Source of the DNA: MVRV01 sp964646755
Lineage (GTDB): Bacteria; Desulfobacterota; Syntrophia; Syntrophales; Smithellaceae
Reading direction: 5' to 3'
DNA: 58,543 nt
NCBI GenBank assembly: GCA_964646755.1
Contig: CAZYIE010000021.1
Location: 1-58,543, forward strand
The notes under the pieces were generated by a model, which was not told where the DNA came from, searched no databases, and saw only the letters and a list, made by a program, of their open reading frames with translations. Made by a program: the position numbers and the translations under genes. Shown one piece after another: positions 17,599 through 26,778 of the stretch (positions are counted from its first letter, which is position 1; each line of letters opens with the position of its first letter).

Positions 17599-17741
17599 CC
17601 TATTCCGCAAGCATAGCAAAGCGGAATAGGTTAGTCGAATTGTCCCGCCGCAGGCGGGGCTAGTACCTTCAATGCCCTCAGCCCTCAGCCTTCGGTCTCA
17701 AAGTCCCGCATGCGCCGGATTCCGTCCCGCATGTGCGGGAC
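17599..17741 (-). repeat. Cluster of palindromes between two hsp20 genes
   Basis: Three perfect hairpins follow one another: CCTATTCCGC/GCGGAATAGG (17599-17630, 12-nt loop), CCCGCC/GGCGGG (17644-17658) and GTCCCGCA/TGCGGGAC (17724-17741, 2-nt loop). Between them lie runs of CCCTCAGCC. Related pieces (GCGGAACTTCACC, AGGCTGAGGACTGAAGG) occur at about 43838, 48690 and 23445, so this belongs to a dispersed intergenic repeat family. Confidence 0.7.
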
Positions 17742-17750
17742 TTCACCTTT

Positions 17751-18143
17751 TTATGCTGCTTTAACCGCAATTTTCTTTGGTTTTACCTTTTCCGTTTTTG
17801 GCAACTCTAAACGTAAGACACCATTCTTAACGGTTGCGTAGATTTTCTCGCGGTCTATTTCACCGGATAAAGTAAATGTTCTTTCATAATCGCCGACTTC
17901 GTATTCGGAATAAACTATACTTTTGTCTTTTGTTTCGTCAATGTTCACACGACCGGTAATAGTTAGGATATTTTTTTCCAGCTCCACGTCTACGCTCTTT
18001 TCATCGACTCCCGGCATATCCGCAATTAAAAAGAGAGCATCTTTAGCTTCATAAATATCCACTCGGGGCACAAAAGTTTTTATATTGCGGATTCTTTCTG
18101 TGGCTGTTGCATTTTCAGTTTTATGCAGGTCTTTTTCAGACAT
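17751..18143 (-). CDS. Hsp20 family small heat-shock protein (second of cluster)
   Basis: 130 residues, mostly alpha-crystallin domain: FVPRVDIYEAKDALFLIADMPGVDEKSVDVELEKNIL, then YERTFTLSGEIDREKIYATVKNGVLRLELPK. It has a short N-terminal arm and a Lys-rich tail (TEKVKPKKIAVKAA). An AGGAGG site lies upstream of the ATG. It is 21 nt downstream of the first sHSP gene, so cotranscribed. A palindrome cluster separates it from the third gene. Confidence 0.92.
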   Translation of the reverse strand: MSEKDLHKTENATATERIRNIKTFVPRVDIYEAKDALFLIADMPGVDEKSVDVELEKNILTITGRVNIDETKDKSIVYSEYEVGDYERTFTLSGEIDREKIYATVKNGVLRLELPKTEKVKPKKIAVKAA

Positions 18144-18164
18144 AGTAATCGACCTCCTTTATAT

Positions 18165-18602
18165 TTAATTTATCTTAATTTTTTTGGGCAGGCTTTCTTC
18201 TAAACGCGGCAGGGTAATACTCAAAATACCTTTTTCATAATGCGCTTCCACTTTTTTCGGATCAACAGGGAAAGACAGTTGAATCTTGCGCTTGAAACTG
18301 CCTTGGATTCTTTCCTGACGCAAGTAAGTTTCGCCTTCTTTCAGAGCATCAATTTGACTGGCTCCCGACAATGTCAGGATATCACCGGTAACTTCAATAT
18401 CAATTTTTTCCGGATCAATTCCTGGCAACTCCGCAGTCACAAAAGCACTCTTCATGTTTTCCCAGATGTTGACTGCCGGATAATCTTGTTGTGTCCTTTG
18501 TCCGGCATTGGAAAAAAGCCGGTTCATCTCTTGCTGAAGACGCAACATTTCTGGAGCCGCATCAGGGAATCTTCTTAATCTCCATAGACTGGGTGTGAAC
18601 AT
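18165..18602 (-). CDS. Hsp20 family small heat-shock protein (first of cluster)
   Basis: 145 residues. The N-terminal arm EMLRLQQEMNRLFSNAG precedes the alpha-crystallin domain (YPAVNIWENMKSAFVTAELPGIDPEKIDIEV) and the GILSITLPR motif. ATG 18602 is chosen because AAGGAGG lies immediately upstream; an ATG at 18620 is also in frame but precedes that site. It is the promoter-proximal gene of the sHSP cluster and diverges from gmhA-grpE-dnaK. Confidence 0.92.
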   Translation of the reverse strand: MFTPSLWRLRRFPDAAPEMLRLQQEMNRLFSNAGQRTQQDYPAVNIWENMKSAFVTAELPGIDPEKIDIEVTGDILTLSGASQIDALKEGETYLRQERIQGSFKRKIQLSFPVDPKKVEAHYEKGILSITLPRLEESLPKKIKIN

Positions 18603-18678
18603 AAACTTTCCTCCTTTCATTTAACTAAATTTGCCTAAGCAGTTATTATAATTAACCATTTCTGCTTCATTTAAGGAA

Positions 18679-18706
18679 AATATATTTATGAAACTTTTCT
18701 TGTCAA
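18679..18706 (-). promoter_or_regulatory. Promoter of the small heat-shock gene cluster
   Basis: On the minus strand, TTGACA (18706-18701) and TATATT (18684-18679) are separated by 16 nt, about 75 nt upstream of the first sHSP start. It looks like the vegetative consensus, not a sigma-32 promoter. No CIRCE-type operator is visible. Confidence 0.65.
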
Positions 18707-18776
18707 GATTTATCCTGTCCGGAATTATTATTTGAACTTAAAAAGGAAAATGACGAGAAAATTCCGTCTGCTGCCC

Positions 18777-18805
18777 TTGACAGGGGATGGGCGCGTAAAT
18801 ATATT
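18777..18805 (+). promoter_or_regulatory. Promoter of gmhA-grpE-dnaK
   Basis: TTGACA (18777-18782), a 17-nt spacer and TATATT (18800-18805) form a near-consensus sigma-70 promoter about 45 nt before the gmhA start codon. It is divergent from the sHSP promoter about 70 nt away. Confidence 0.7.
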
Positions 18806-18852
18806 AGTCCCGCTTTGCAAGAGGTTATTAAATAGAATAATTATAGGTAAGT

Positions 18853-19437
18853 ATGGAAGATCACATAATAAAAACATTCAGGGAAAGCAATCGTGTAAAA
18901 GAAACGTTTGTTAATGAAAACCTCAGCCGCCTGGTGAATGTTGTCGAGGCAATAATCTCAGCTCTAAAAGCAGGAAATAAAATTTTGCTGTTTGGCAATG
19001 GTGGATCGGCAGCAGACGCACAGCATCTGGCTGCTGAATTTGTCAATCGTTTTGTAATTGAAAGACCGCCTCTTCCGGCGATAGCTCTGACCACAGATAG
19101 TTCCATAATTACCAGCATCGGTAATGATTATGATTTTTCTGAAGTGTTCAGCAAGCAAATTCGAGCTATCGGACAGGCCGGAGATATTGCTTGGGGCATC
19201 AGCACCAGCGGCAATTCCGTCAATGTATTAAAAGGGCTGGAAGTAGCCAAAAAGATAGGATTAGTAACCATAGCTTTTACCGGTAAGGATGGAGGAAGCA
19301 TTGCGAAAATAGCTGATTTATCAATCAATGTTTCTTCTTCAGTTACGGCGCGCATTCAGGAAGCTCATATAACAGCCGGCCATGCTATTTGTGATTTAGT
19401 TGACATCAAGCTTTTTCAAAAGCCGGACTTAAAATAA
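18853..19437 (+). CDS. gmhA: Phosphoheptose isomerase (SIS-domain GmhA)
   Basis: 194 residues of one SIS domain. Sugar-phosphate-binding motifs are LLFGNGGSAADAQHLAAEFVNRF (about 44-66), ALTTDSSIITSIGND and GISTSGNSVNVLKGL. It converts sedoheptulose-7-phosphate to glycero-manno-heptose-7-phosphate for LPS inner core. No other heptose gene is in the window. It is the first gene of a gmhA-grpE-dnaK unit, the place that hrcA often takes. Confidence 0.9.
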   Translation: MEDHIIKTFRESNRVKETFVNENLSRLVNVVEAIISALKAGNKILLFGNGGSAADAQHLAAEFVNRFVIERPPLPAIALTTDSSIITSIGNDYDFSEVFSKQIRAIGQAGDIAWGISTSGNSVNVLKGLEVAKKIGLVTIAFTGKDGGSIAKIADLSINVSSSVTARIQEAHITAGHAICDLVDIKLFQKPDLK

Positions 19438-19461
19438 CAACAATTAATTTATTTAGAGGTA

Positions 19462-20076
19462 GTGGTGAAGAAACATAAAAAAGAACAAATAGACGAGCAG
19501 AATCAAGTTCAAGAGGCACAAAATCATGCAGGAGAAGATATTGTCGCTGATCATGATTCCGGAGTCAGTGGGTTGAAGGATAAACTTGCGGAAAAGGAAA
19601 AAGAGGCAGCAGCCAATTACGATAAATATCTGCGCGCAATTGCTGAATTAGATAATTATAAAAAACGTGCTGCCAAAGAGAAGAGTGATCTATTAAAATA
19701 CGGCAAGGAAGAAGTTATTAATGATATTTTGCCTTTTGTCGATTCATTGGACCGGGCTTTAGAACATGCCGGAAGTACCACGGATATCCAGGCCTTTAAA
19801 GAAGGGCTGGAGCTGATTCAGAATCAGCTCTTGTGTTGCCTGAAAAAGCATGGTGTCGAAGCTATTGAATGTGCAGGTAAGGAATTTGACCCCAATTTCC
19901 ACGAGGCAATGATGCAGATAAATAGCGAACATCACGAAGCTAATCAAGTGATTAATGAATTTCAGAGAGGTTATTTACTCAACGGAAGGCTTTTGCGGCC
20001 TTCGAGAGTTTCTGTCTGCAAAAAGATAAATAACGAAAATAATGTAGATGAACAAATTGTGGAGAATGGAGAATAA
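19462..20076 (+). CDS. grpE: Nucleotide exchange factor GrpE
   Basis: 204 residues. A charged, disordered N-terminus and a long coiled coil (KEKEAAANYDKYLRAIAELDNYKKRAAKEKSDLLKYG) are followed by the beta domain (GVEAIECAGKEFDPNFHEAMMQINSEHHEANQVINEFQRGYLLNGRLLRPSRVSV). It releases ADP from DnaK. The start is probably GTG (19462 or 19465), because AGAGGT lies just before. Its stop lies 10 nt before the dnaK start. Confidence 0.93.
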   Translation: MVKKHKKEQIDEQNQVQEAQNHAGEDIVADHDSGVSGLKDKLAEKEKEAAANYDKYLRAIAELDNYKKRAAKEKSDLLKYGKEEVINDILPFVDSLDRALEHAGSTTDIQAFKEGLELIQNQLLCCLKKHGVEAIECAGKEFDPNFHEAMMQINSEHHEANQVINEFQRGYLLNGRLLRPSRVSVCKKINNENNVDEQIVENGE

Positions 20077-20086
20077 GGAGGAAGAA

Positions 20087-22012
20087 ATGGGAAAAATTAT
20101 CGGAATTGATCTAGGAACAACTAATTCTTGCGTAGCTATAATGGAAGGAGGAGATCCTGTCGTTATCGCTAATCAGGAAGGTAATCGTACGACACCATCC
20201 GTCGTTGCCATAACAGAAAGCGGGGAGCGGTTAGTAGGGCAAGTGGCGAGAAGACAGGCCATTACTAATTCGGAAAATACCATCTATGCCGTTAAAAGAT
20301 TGATTGGCCGGAAATACAGCTCTAAAGAAGTCCAAGATGATATTAAAATTATTCCTTATAAAATAACAGAAGCTTCCAATAGCGATGCCCAGGTTACGGT
20401 CAGAGGTAAAAATTATTCACCGGCGGAAATATCCGCGATGATTTTAACTAAGATGAAACAAACGGCGGAAGACTATCTGGGAGAAAAGGTAACCGATGCC
20501 GTTATTACTACCCCGGCATATTTTAATGACTCCCAGCGTCAAGCTACAAAAGATGCCGGTCGTATTGCCGGATTAAACGTTTTGCGTATTATTAATGAAC
20601 CGACGGCGGCGGCATTAGCCTACGGTCTGGATAAAAAGAAAGATGAAAAAGTAGCCGTTTTTGATTTGGGCGGTGGAACTTTTGATATATCCATTCTGGA
20701 ATTGGGTGAAGGCGTTTTTGAAGTTAAATCTACAAACGGCGACACGCATCTGGGAGGCGAAGATTTTGATCAGCGCGTAATGGATTTTCTTGTAGCCGAG
20801 TTTAAGAAAGACCAGGGGATTGATTTAAGAAGCGATAAGATGGCGTTGCAACGGTTGAAAGAGGCGGCTGAAAAGGGAAAGATGGAACTTTCCTCGGCAA
20901 TGGAAACTGACATCAATTTGCCGTTTATTACTGCCGATGCTTCCGGTCCCAAACATATGAATATTAAATTGACCCGCGCCAAGCTGGAATCATTAGTGGA
21001 AGAGTTGATCGAAAAAGTTGTTGGTCCCTGCCGGACGGCGCTTAAAGATGCTAATTTATCCACTAAAGATATCGATGAAGTTATTTTGGTCGGAGGTATG
21101 ACCAGAATGCCGCGAGTGCAGCAGAAGGTCAAGGAGATTTTCGGCAAAGAACCGCATAAGGGTGTTAATCCGGATGAAGTTGTGGCGATCGGTGCTGCCA
21201 TTCAGGGCGGTGTTTTGGCAGGCGATGTGAAGGATGTTCTGCTGCTCGATGTCACTCCTCTTTCTCTGGGTATTGAAACCCTGGGTGGTGTTATGACCAG
21301 GTTAATAGAAAAAAATACTACAATTCCCTGCAAGAAAAGCCAGATATTCTCTACGGCGGCTGATAACCAGCCGGCTGTAAGCATTCATGTTCTGCAGGGC
21401 GAACGCCAAATGGCCGCCGATAACCGGACATTGGGACGCTTCGAGTTGGTGGGTATTCCCCCGGCGCCGCGCGGTGTGCCTCAAGTAGAAGTAGCCTTTG
21501 ATATTGATGCTAACGGCATTGTGCATGTTCATGCCAAAGACCTGGGTACAGGCAAGGAGCAGAGCATAAAAATTACCGCGTCCAGCGGTTTATCGGAAGA
21601 AGAAATCCAGAAGCTCGTACGCGATGCCGAAACACACGCCGAGGAAGATAAAAAGCGTAAGGAATTAATCGAAGCCAGAAATCAGGCGGATTCCATGGTT
21701 TACAGTGTAGAAAAAAACATCAAGGAATTCGGTGATAAGGTTGACGCGGCGGAAAAAACAAAAATTGAAGAAGCGATCGCTAAAGCTAAAAAAGCTCTGG
21801 AGGGCGATGATATTGACGCCATCAAGAAGGCTCAGGATGAATTGACGAATGTCTCTCATAAACTGGCGGAAGCCATGTATGCAAAAACTTCCGGCGGACA
21901 GGGCGGTCCTCAGGCAGGTAGCGGTGATGGTTCTGGGCAAGCTGGTCCCCAGCAGGCAGCCGGGAAAAAAGACGACGATGTAGTTGATGCCGATTTTGAA
22001 GATGTTAAATAA
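20087..22012 (+). CDS. dnaK: Chaperone protein DnaK (Hsp70)
   Basis: 641 residues, full length. ATPase signatures are GIDLGTTNSCVAIMEGG, AVFDLGGGTFDISILELG and DEVILVGGMTRMPRVQ. The linker VLLLDVTPLSLGIET, the substrate-binding domain and a helical lid follow, with a Gly/Gln-rich tail ending DDDVVDADFEDVK. ATG 20087 is preferred because AAGGAGG lies 5 nt upstream. An intrinsic terminator follows. dnaJ is not adjacent. Confidence 0.98.
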   Translation: MGKIIGIDLGTTNSCVAIMEGGDPVVIANQEGNRTTPSVVAITESGERLVGQVARRQAITNSENTIYAVKRLIGRKYSSKEVQDDIKIIPYKITEASNSDAQVTVRGKNYSPAEISAMILTKMKQTAEDYLGEKVTDAVITTPAYFNDSQRQATKDAGRIAGLNVLRIINEPTAAALAYGLDKKKDEKVAVFDLGGGTFDISILELGEGVFEVKSTNGDTHLGGEDFDQRVMDFLVAEFKKDQGIDLRSDKMALQRLKEAAEKGKMELSSAMETDINLPFITADASGPKHMNIKLTRAKLESLVEELIEKVVGPCRTALKDANLSTKDIDEVILVGGMTRMPRVQQKVKEIFGKEPHKGVNPDEVVAIGAAIQGGVLAGDVKDVLLLDVTPLSLGIETLGGVMTRLIEKNTTIPCKKSQIFSTAADNQPAVSIHVLQGERQMAADNRTLGRFELVGIPPAPRGVPQVEVAFDIDANGIVHVHAKDLGTGKEQSIKITASSGLSEEEIQKLVRDAETHAEEDKKRKELIEARNQADSMVYSVEKNIKEFGDKVDAAEKTKIEEAIAKAKKALEGDDIDAIKKAQDELTNVSHKLAEAMYAKTSGGQGGPQAGSGDGSGQAGPQQAAGKKDDDVVDADFEDVK

Positions 22013-22030
22013 TAAAAAGTAAGTTCCAAA

Positions 22031-22065
22031 AGCCCGGAGCTGGATACAAGCTCCGGGCTTTTTTT
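22031..22065 (+). terminator. Rho-independent terminator after dnaK
   Basis: An 11-bp perfect stem AGCCCGGAGCT/AGCTCCGGGCT with a 7-nt loop, followed by a run of T. Confidence 0.93.
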
Positions 22066-22116
22066 ATGGATTTAATCAGGTATTTATTGTAATTTCCCCA
22101 AAAACAAGGAGGCGAG

Positions 22117-23430
22117 ATGAATCTTTGCCGGGCATTTACCACCAAAATATTCATTTTGTTGCTGGTATTTTTTCTTGGCGGGGGTGGGAGAGCAGCAACT
22201 GCTGGCGAAAGCGTGTTTCCTGTGACTCCGAAAGCAAATACACAAAAAAAGGTTCAACCACCAATAATAAAGCCAACAGAAATAAAACAACAAGAGGAAA
22301 AGCGTCCTGCTTTTCAATATTCAGGAGATTTTCCAGACCGCAACGCAATAGGTTGTGTGCTTCCAATATCGGGCAGATATGGCGACTATGGGAGCAAGGC
22401 TCTGGATGCAATCTTGCTGGCCACAGGAATGTTTGATGAAAAAAACAAGACATCATGGAAAATAGTTGCCGAAGACTCCCGCGGGTTGCCACAAGGAGCC
22501 AGGGATGCTGTTTCGCGCTTAGCTAAGACAGAGAATGTTATTGCAATTATTGCAGTTGCCGGAACGCTGGAGGCTATAGAGATGGCCCAGGAAGCAGGTA
22601 AGTGGAAGATTCCCATAATTTTAATTACTCCTAAGGAAGGAGTGACAAGGTCAAATGATTATGTCTTCCAGCATTTCCTGACATCGTCACAACAAATTAA
22701 AGCTTTAGCGAAGTATGCTTTGGATGATTTAAATTGTGCAATTTTCTCTATCCTGTATCCCAAAGACGATTATGGCGCCGAAATGGTAAAAAATTTTCGT
22801 GTCCAAGCAGATCAACTGGGTGGTAAAGTCGAACGCACGGTTGGTTACAGTAAAACGCAGACAGATTTTACAGAGGAAATTAACAAAATTACCCGCAATG
22901 CAGTCAGTGTCGCAAAAAAAGCTAACGCCAATAATCCGGAAACTAAAGCTCAAGTTCCTCTTGATTTTGAAGCCATATTCATTCCGGATTCCTATCAGAG
23001 GGTCAAGATGATAGTTTCTCAGCTTGCTTTTCATGATGTTAAAGGCATTCCCCTTTTGGGTACAAGCCTCTGGAATTCACCGGATTTGTTAAGGAAAGAT
23101 GCAGAATATCTGGAGGGAGCTGTTTTTGCAGATAGTTTTTTTGTTAATGGTTTTTATCCGGAGACAAACGACTTTGTTGATATTTTTTATACGGCTTACA
23201 GTCGGGAGCCGGAGAACATAGAGGCTTTGTCTTATGATACAATAGGAATGATCGTCAGCGTTTTGAAAGATAAAAATATTTTAACACGTAAACAGTTTAT
23301 TGACGGTTTACAGCAATTAAAAAATTACCAAGGCGCAACAGGCAATACATCTTTCTCCGGAGACAGGGTTAGCCGGAAGACGGCCTTTATCCTGAAAGTT
23401 AAGGATGGAAAACTGGTGCAGGTGAAGTAG
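22117..23430 (+). CDS. Periplasmic ligand-binding protein (Peripl_BP_6, LpoA/LivJ-like)
   Basis: 437 residues. The N-terminal signal segment is TKIFILLLVFFLGGGGRA; a Lys/Gln/Pro-rich linker (about 35-65) leads into a two-lobed type I binding fold: IGCVLPISGRYGDYGSKALDAILLATGMF, VAEDSRGLPQGARDAVSRLA, TSLWNSPDLL and YDTIGMIVSVLKD. It resembles branched-chain amino-acid receptors and the LpoA-type activators of penicillin-binding proteins. No transport genes accompany it, which favours a stand-alone role. AAGGAGG precedes the ATG. It lies 53 nt upstream of surE. Confidence 0.8.
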   Translation: MNLCRAFTTKIFILLLVFFLGGGGRAATAGESVFPVTPKANTQKKVQPPIIKPTEIKQQEEKRPAFQYSGDFPDRNAIGCVLPISGRYGDYGSKALDAILLATGMFDEKNKTSWKIVAEDSRGLPQGARDAVSRLAKTENVIAIIAVAGTLEAIEMAQEAGKWKIPIILITPKEGVTRSNDYVFQHFLTSSQQIKALAKYALDDLNCAIFSILYPKDDYGAEMVKNFRVQADQLGGKVERTVGYSKTQTDFTEEINKITRNAVSVAKKANANNPETKAQVPLDFEAIFIPDSYQRVKMIVSQLAFHDVKGIPLLGTSLWNSPDLLRKDAEYLEGAVFADSFFVNGFYPETNDFVDIFYTAYSREPENIEALSYDTIGMIVSVLKDKNILTRKQFIDGLQQLKNYQGATGNTSFSGDRVSRKTAFILKVKDGKLVQVK

Positions 23431-23483
23431 GACGACAGGTAGATAGGCTGAGGAATGAAGGCGAGAGGATAAGAAGATTTGTT

Positions 23484-24248
23484 ATGCGATTTTTACTGAC
23501 TAATGATGATGGAATTTATGCAAAAGGGTTAAGCGCTCTTTATTCCGAACTATCTGAGGAAGCAGATTGTTTGATTGTTGCACCGGAAATAGAGCAAAGT
23601 GCAGTCGGACACGCCATTACCATTTCCCGTCCGCTGATGGTGCGGCGGGCAATGAAAAACAATAACTTTTTAGGCTATGCCGTTTTAGGCACACCGGCGG
23701 ATTGCGTCAAAATTGGAATCAGAGAGTTGTCGGATAAACCGGTAGACCTCGTTATATCGGGAATAAATCGCGGAGCTAATGTCGGCATCAATGTGATTTA
23801 TTCCGGGACGGTATCTGCGGCGACGGAAGCAGTAATCATGGGAATCCCGGCGTTGGCAGTATCTCTAGATACGCGTAAAGATGCTGATTATACATTTGCC
23901 GCTCAGTTTATCCGCAAAATGGTGCACTTATTAACAGGTGATTTCGCGCTCAGCAACACTGCTATTAATGTGAATATTCCCGCTTTGCCCCGTGAAGAAA
24001 TAAAAGGAGTCCGAGTTGTCCGGCAGGGGAGAGGAAATATTATCGAGCATTTTGAAAAACGTATCGATCCCCGGGAGAATATTTATTACTGGATTTCCGG
24101 TGAGTCGCAATCAAATCGAGAAGAGAAAGATACGGATGTCAGTGCTCTGGCCGCAGGCTTTATTACGATAACCCCGATCCAATACGACTTGACGAGACAC
24201 GATATGCTGGGAACGCTTCAGGATGTTGTGCAGAAAGGTAATTTTTGA
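23484..24248 (+). CDS. surE: 5'/3'-nucleotidase SurE
   Basis: 254 residues. The metal site MRFLLTNDDGIYAKGL (DD at 8-9), the AVGHAITISRP loop and the Asn of GINRGANVGINVIYSGTVSAATEA are all present. It dephosphorylates nucleoside monophosphates. The 53-nt upstream gap carries a copy of a dispersed repeat (TAGATAGGCTGAGGAATGAAGG). It is convergent with the carbamoyltransferase gene. Confidence 0.95.
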   Translation: MRFLLTNDDGIYAKGLSALYSELSEEADCLIVAPEIEQSAVGHAITISRPLMVRRAMKNNNFLGYAVLGTPADCVKIGIRELSDKPVDLVISGINRGANVGINVIYSGTVSAATEAVIMGIPALAVSLDTRKDADYTFAAQFIRKMVHLLTGDFALSNTAINVNIPALPREEIKGVRVVRQGRGNIIEHFEKRIDPRENIYYWISGESQSNREEKDTDVSALAAGFITITPIQYDLTRHDMLGTLQDVVQKGNF

Positions 24249-24266
24249 ATAACAGCCCCGCTGTCC

Positions 24267-25967
24267 CTAATTAATCTGGTAGTTTCCTATGAATAGGGCA
24301 TCCAACTTCGTTGCCTTATAACAACTCAAGGCATCTTCTGGCGAGCAAACAATAGGTTCCTGCAAGTTAAAGCTTGTATTTATCAATACGGCATAACCGG
24401 TCAATTTTTCGAATTCCACTAGTAAGCGATATATATCGCGATTCCATTCATAGGTGACAACCTGAATTCTAGTGGTTCCATCCACATGGGTCACACCCGG
24501 CAAGCAATCTTTATATTCCGGCTTAACAGGGGCTGTTAAAAGCATATATCGGCTAATTTCCGGCACTGGTAACTGCAGATTAAAATATTTAATTGCCGCA
24601 TCAGTTGTTGTGATTGCCCCAAAAGGTCTAAAGGATTCCCGTCTTTTAACTTGTAGATTAAGATAATCTTTTAAATTGCGGGAAAACGGGTTAGCTAAGA
24701 TTGAGCGATTACCGAGAGCACGAGGCCCGCACTCCATTCTTCCTTGAAACCAGCCAATTATCATATTATCTCGTAAATACTCCGCAGCTTTAATCCATGG
24801 GGTTTCATTCTTTTTGTATGCAATACTATGTTTTCTAAGAATCGCCAAAATTTCCGCATCATTGTATTTAGGCCCTAAAAATGGAGAAAAGCTTGTGACT
24901 TTTTCAGGAATTTTATTAAAATATGGGAAAGCGGCGTAAAGACCAGCTCCAACGGCTCCTCCGGTGTCAGATGTAAAAGGAGGAATGAAAATATGTTCGT
25001 ACCCGGAATTTAAAATTAGTTCGCGGTTGATATCGCAGTTCAAAAAAATACCGCCGCTCAGAGCCAAATTTTTGTTTCCGGACACGGCAGCAACATGACG
25101 AACCATATGGAGGATTGCTTCTTTTATGCGGTTCTGCATACTGCAGGCAATATCAAAATGACGTTGCTCCAAAGGTGCACCGTAGTTTCGTTTTTTGCCC
25201 AGCTCTTTCTCAAGGCTGCCATTCATATATGACCATAATGCCAGATATTTCTTTGGGTTCGTGATGCAATATAGCCCTTCAGGTTGCAGTTTAAGTATTG
25301 CTTGAAACAGATTTTTATAAGTATCCCGTCCATAGGACGCAAGGGCCATAGTTTTTCCTTCTTCGAAGTCTTTAAATCCTAAAAAATTAGTAAAATTTGT
25401 GTAAAGTATGCCCAAAGAATGAAAAATCGGAACCTTCCAGCGGAGATGAAAATGATGATCTTTTACTGAATAAACGGATGCCGAACAGTCGTCGCCATGA
25501 GCATCCACAATAATCACATCCGCATTCTGTGATGAAAAAGTTGCCAGATAATAACATGATGCTGCGTGAGCCAGATGATGATCAACCCATACGATTTGTC
25601 CCCTGAATTGATCGGGGAAATGTTCGTTGATCGTTTTTCTCAATTTAAAAGATGCAGTTATTGATCGAAAACTTTTAGGTGGGTTGGTATGCTTGTAAAC
25701 CTTGCAGTATGTTATAGGAACTAAAGCAAATTTTATAACCTCAGCCACCAGAGATTTATACGGATTCCAATTAAAGGCAATCGCATCAACATCTGACATT
25801 CCAATACCTCCGGTGTCCAGCGCATATTTAATCGACTGAATCGGAAAAACATCGGTATGTTTTATTCGGTTAAACCTTTCCTCTTCAACATTTGCGACCA
25901 ATTCCCCCTGCTTGATTAAACATGCGGCGGAATCATGGACAAAAGCAGAGATACCAAGAATGTTCAT
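24267..25967 (-). CDS. Carbamoyltransferase, NodU/CmcH family
   Basis: 566 residues. The N-terminal ASKHA-type domain shows MNILGISAFVHDSAACLI, VEEERFNRIKH and VDHHLAHAASCYYLATF. The C-terminal YrdC-related part has WFQGRMECGPRALGNRSILANP and INTSFNLQEPIVCSPEDAL. The family transfers carbamoyl from carbamoyl phosphate to hydroxyls of natural products or glycans; the acceptor is unknown. The DNA is AT-rich relative to much of the window. It is followed upstream in the same direction by an ICMT-like gene 100 nt away. Confidence 0.9.
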   Translation of the reverse strand: MNILGISAFVHDSAACLIKQGELVANVEEERFNRIKHTDVFPIQSIKYALDTGGIGMSDVDAIAFNWNPYKSLVAEVIKFALVPITYCKVYKHTNPPKSFRSITASFKLRKTINEHFPDQFRGQIVWVDHHLAHAASCYYLATFSSQNADVIIVDAHGDDCSASVYSVKDHHFHLRWKVPIFHSLGILYTNFTNFLGFKDFEEGKTMALASYGRDTYKNLFQAILKLQPEGLYCITNPKKYLALWSYMNGSLEKELGKKRNYGAPLEQRHFDIACSMQNRIKEAILHMVRHVAAVSGNKNLALSGGIFLNCDINRELILNSGYEHIFIPPFTSDTGGAVGAGLYAAFPYFNKIPEKVTSFSPFLGPKYNDAEILAILRKHSIAYKKNETPWIKAAEYLRDNMIIGWFQGRMECGPRALGNRSILANPFSRNLKDYLNLQVKRRESFRPFGAITTTDAAIKYFNLQLPVPEISRYMLLTAPVKPEYKDCLPGVTHVDGTTRIQVVTYEWNRDIYRLLVEFEKLTGYAVLINTSFNLQEPIVCSPEDALSCYKATKLDALFIGNYQIN

Positions 25968-26067
25968 AGTGTAGTTCTATCTTTGAATCGAGCAGATCAG
26001 ATTACCTCGAACCTACGAGATATTCGAGTGGTAATGGATGTAATTCTTTTTTTGCCCGCCTTTCATT

Positions 26068-26619
26068 CTATTTCAGCTCCTGATCATTGTCGCTTTTCAT
26101 TCTTTTATTGCTGAAACGTGGAAACCAACGGGGTACTTCTTGGCAATAGATTTCCCAGCTTTCTCCAAAACGACGTTCTAATTGTGGTTCTTCATAATTA
26201 ACGACAATTAAATAAATAATTCTGGACATGGCTATGAGCCAAACAAACAGAATAATCTGTCCATACATGAGCGCCTCTCCCAAAACAACGATCAGCAATG
26301 CCCACATCATAGGATGACGGATATAAGAATAAATATTACGATTCATTATTTTTTGAGGACTGGAAGTAACAAGAGGCGTTCCTTTCCCAAATAAAAACAT
26401 CAAAATCGTACACCAGATAGCTAAAGCGGCGCCACACCATATAATAATTAATCCGACTGTTTCAACGCCGGGTATCCCGAATCCCGCTTGAAATTCGATA
26501 TTGGAAATCTTCATTAGAAATTGAGGTATTATATACAAGACACTGAAAGGACCGATGAACCCATATAATGCACCATCAACAAACAGGCGAATAATTTTAT
26601 AAACAATATTTTTGGACAT
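26068..26619 (-). CDS. ICMT/PEMT-like membrane methyltransferase family protein
   Basis: 183 residues with about four hydrophobic helices. The C-terminal signature of isoprenylcysteine carboxyl methyltransferase-like proteins is present: RNIYSYIRHPMMWALLIVVLGEALMYG, then VNYEEPQLERRFGESWEIYCQEVPRWFPR. In such bacterial proteins the substrate is usually unknown; lipids or small molecules are likely. It is on the same strand as, and upstream of, the carbamoyltransferase, and diverges from an XRE regulator. Confidence 0.82.
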   Translation of the reverse strand: MSKNIVYKIIRLFVDGALYGFIGPFSVLYIIPQFLMKISNIEFQAGFGIPGVETVGLIIIWCGAALAIWCTILMFLFGKGTPLVTSSPQKIMNRNIYSYIRHPMMWALLIVVLGEALMYGQIILFVWLIAMSRIIYLIVVNYEEPQLERRFGESWEIYCQEVPRWFPRFSNKRMKSDNDQELK

Positions 26620-26778
26620 TTTTAACCTAATTCTTTGATTTTCTTATCTAATAGATGCATCACATTACTTACAAGCGACAACGTACTACATATATATAAT
26701 AATTACAATAATAATATCATATATAGATGTCTGTATGTGCCCCCTTGAATGAATTATAAGAACATAAGGAGGCACATT

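Noticed and set aside
17599..17741. CRISPR-like array in the palindrome cluster
   Set aside because: The palindromes differ from one another and there are no regularly spaced identical repeats.
18621..18852. Possible CIRCE (HrcA) operator or sigma-32 promoter at the divergent chaperone promoters
   Set aside because: No TTAGCACTC-N9-GAGTGCTAA and no CCCATNT-type -10; only vegetative-type promoters were found.
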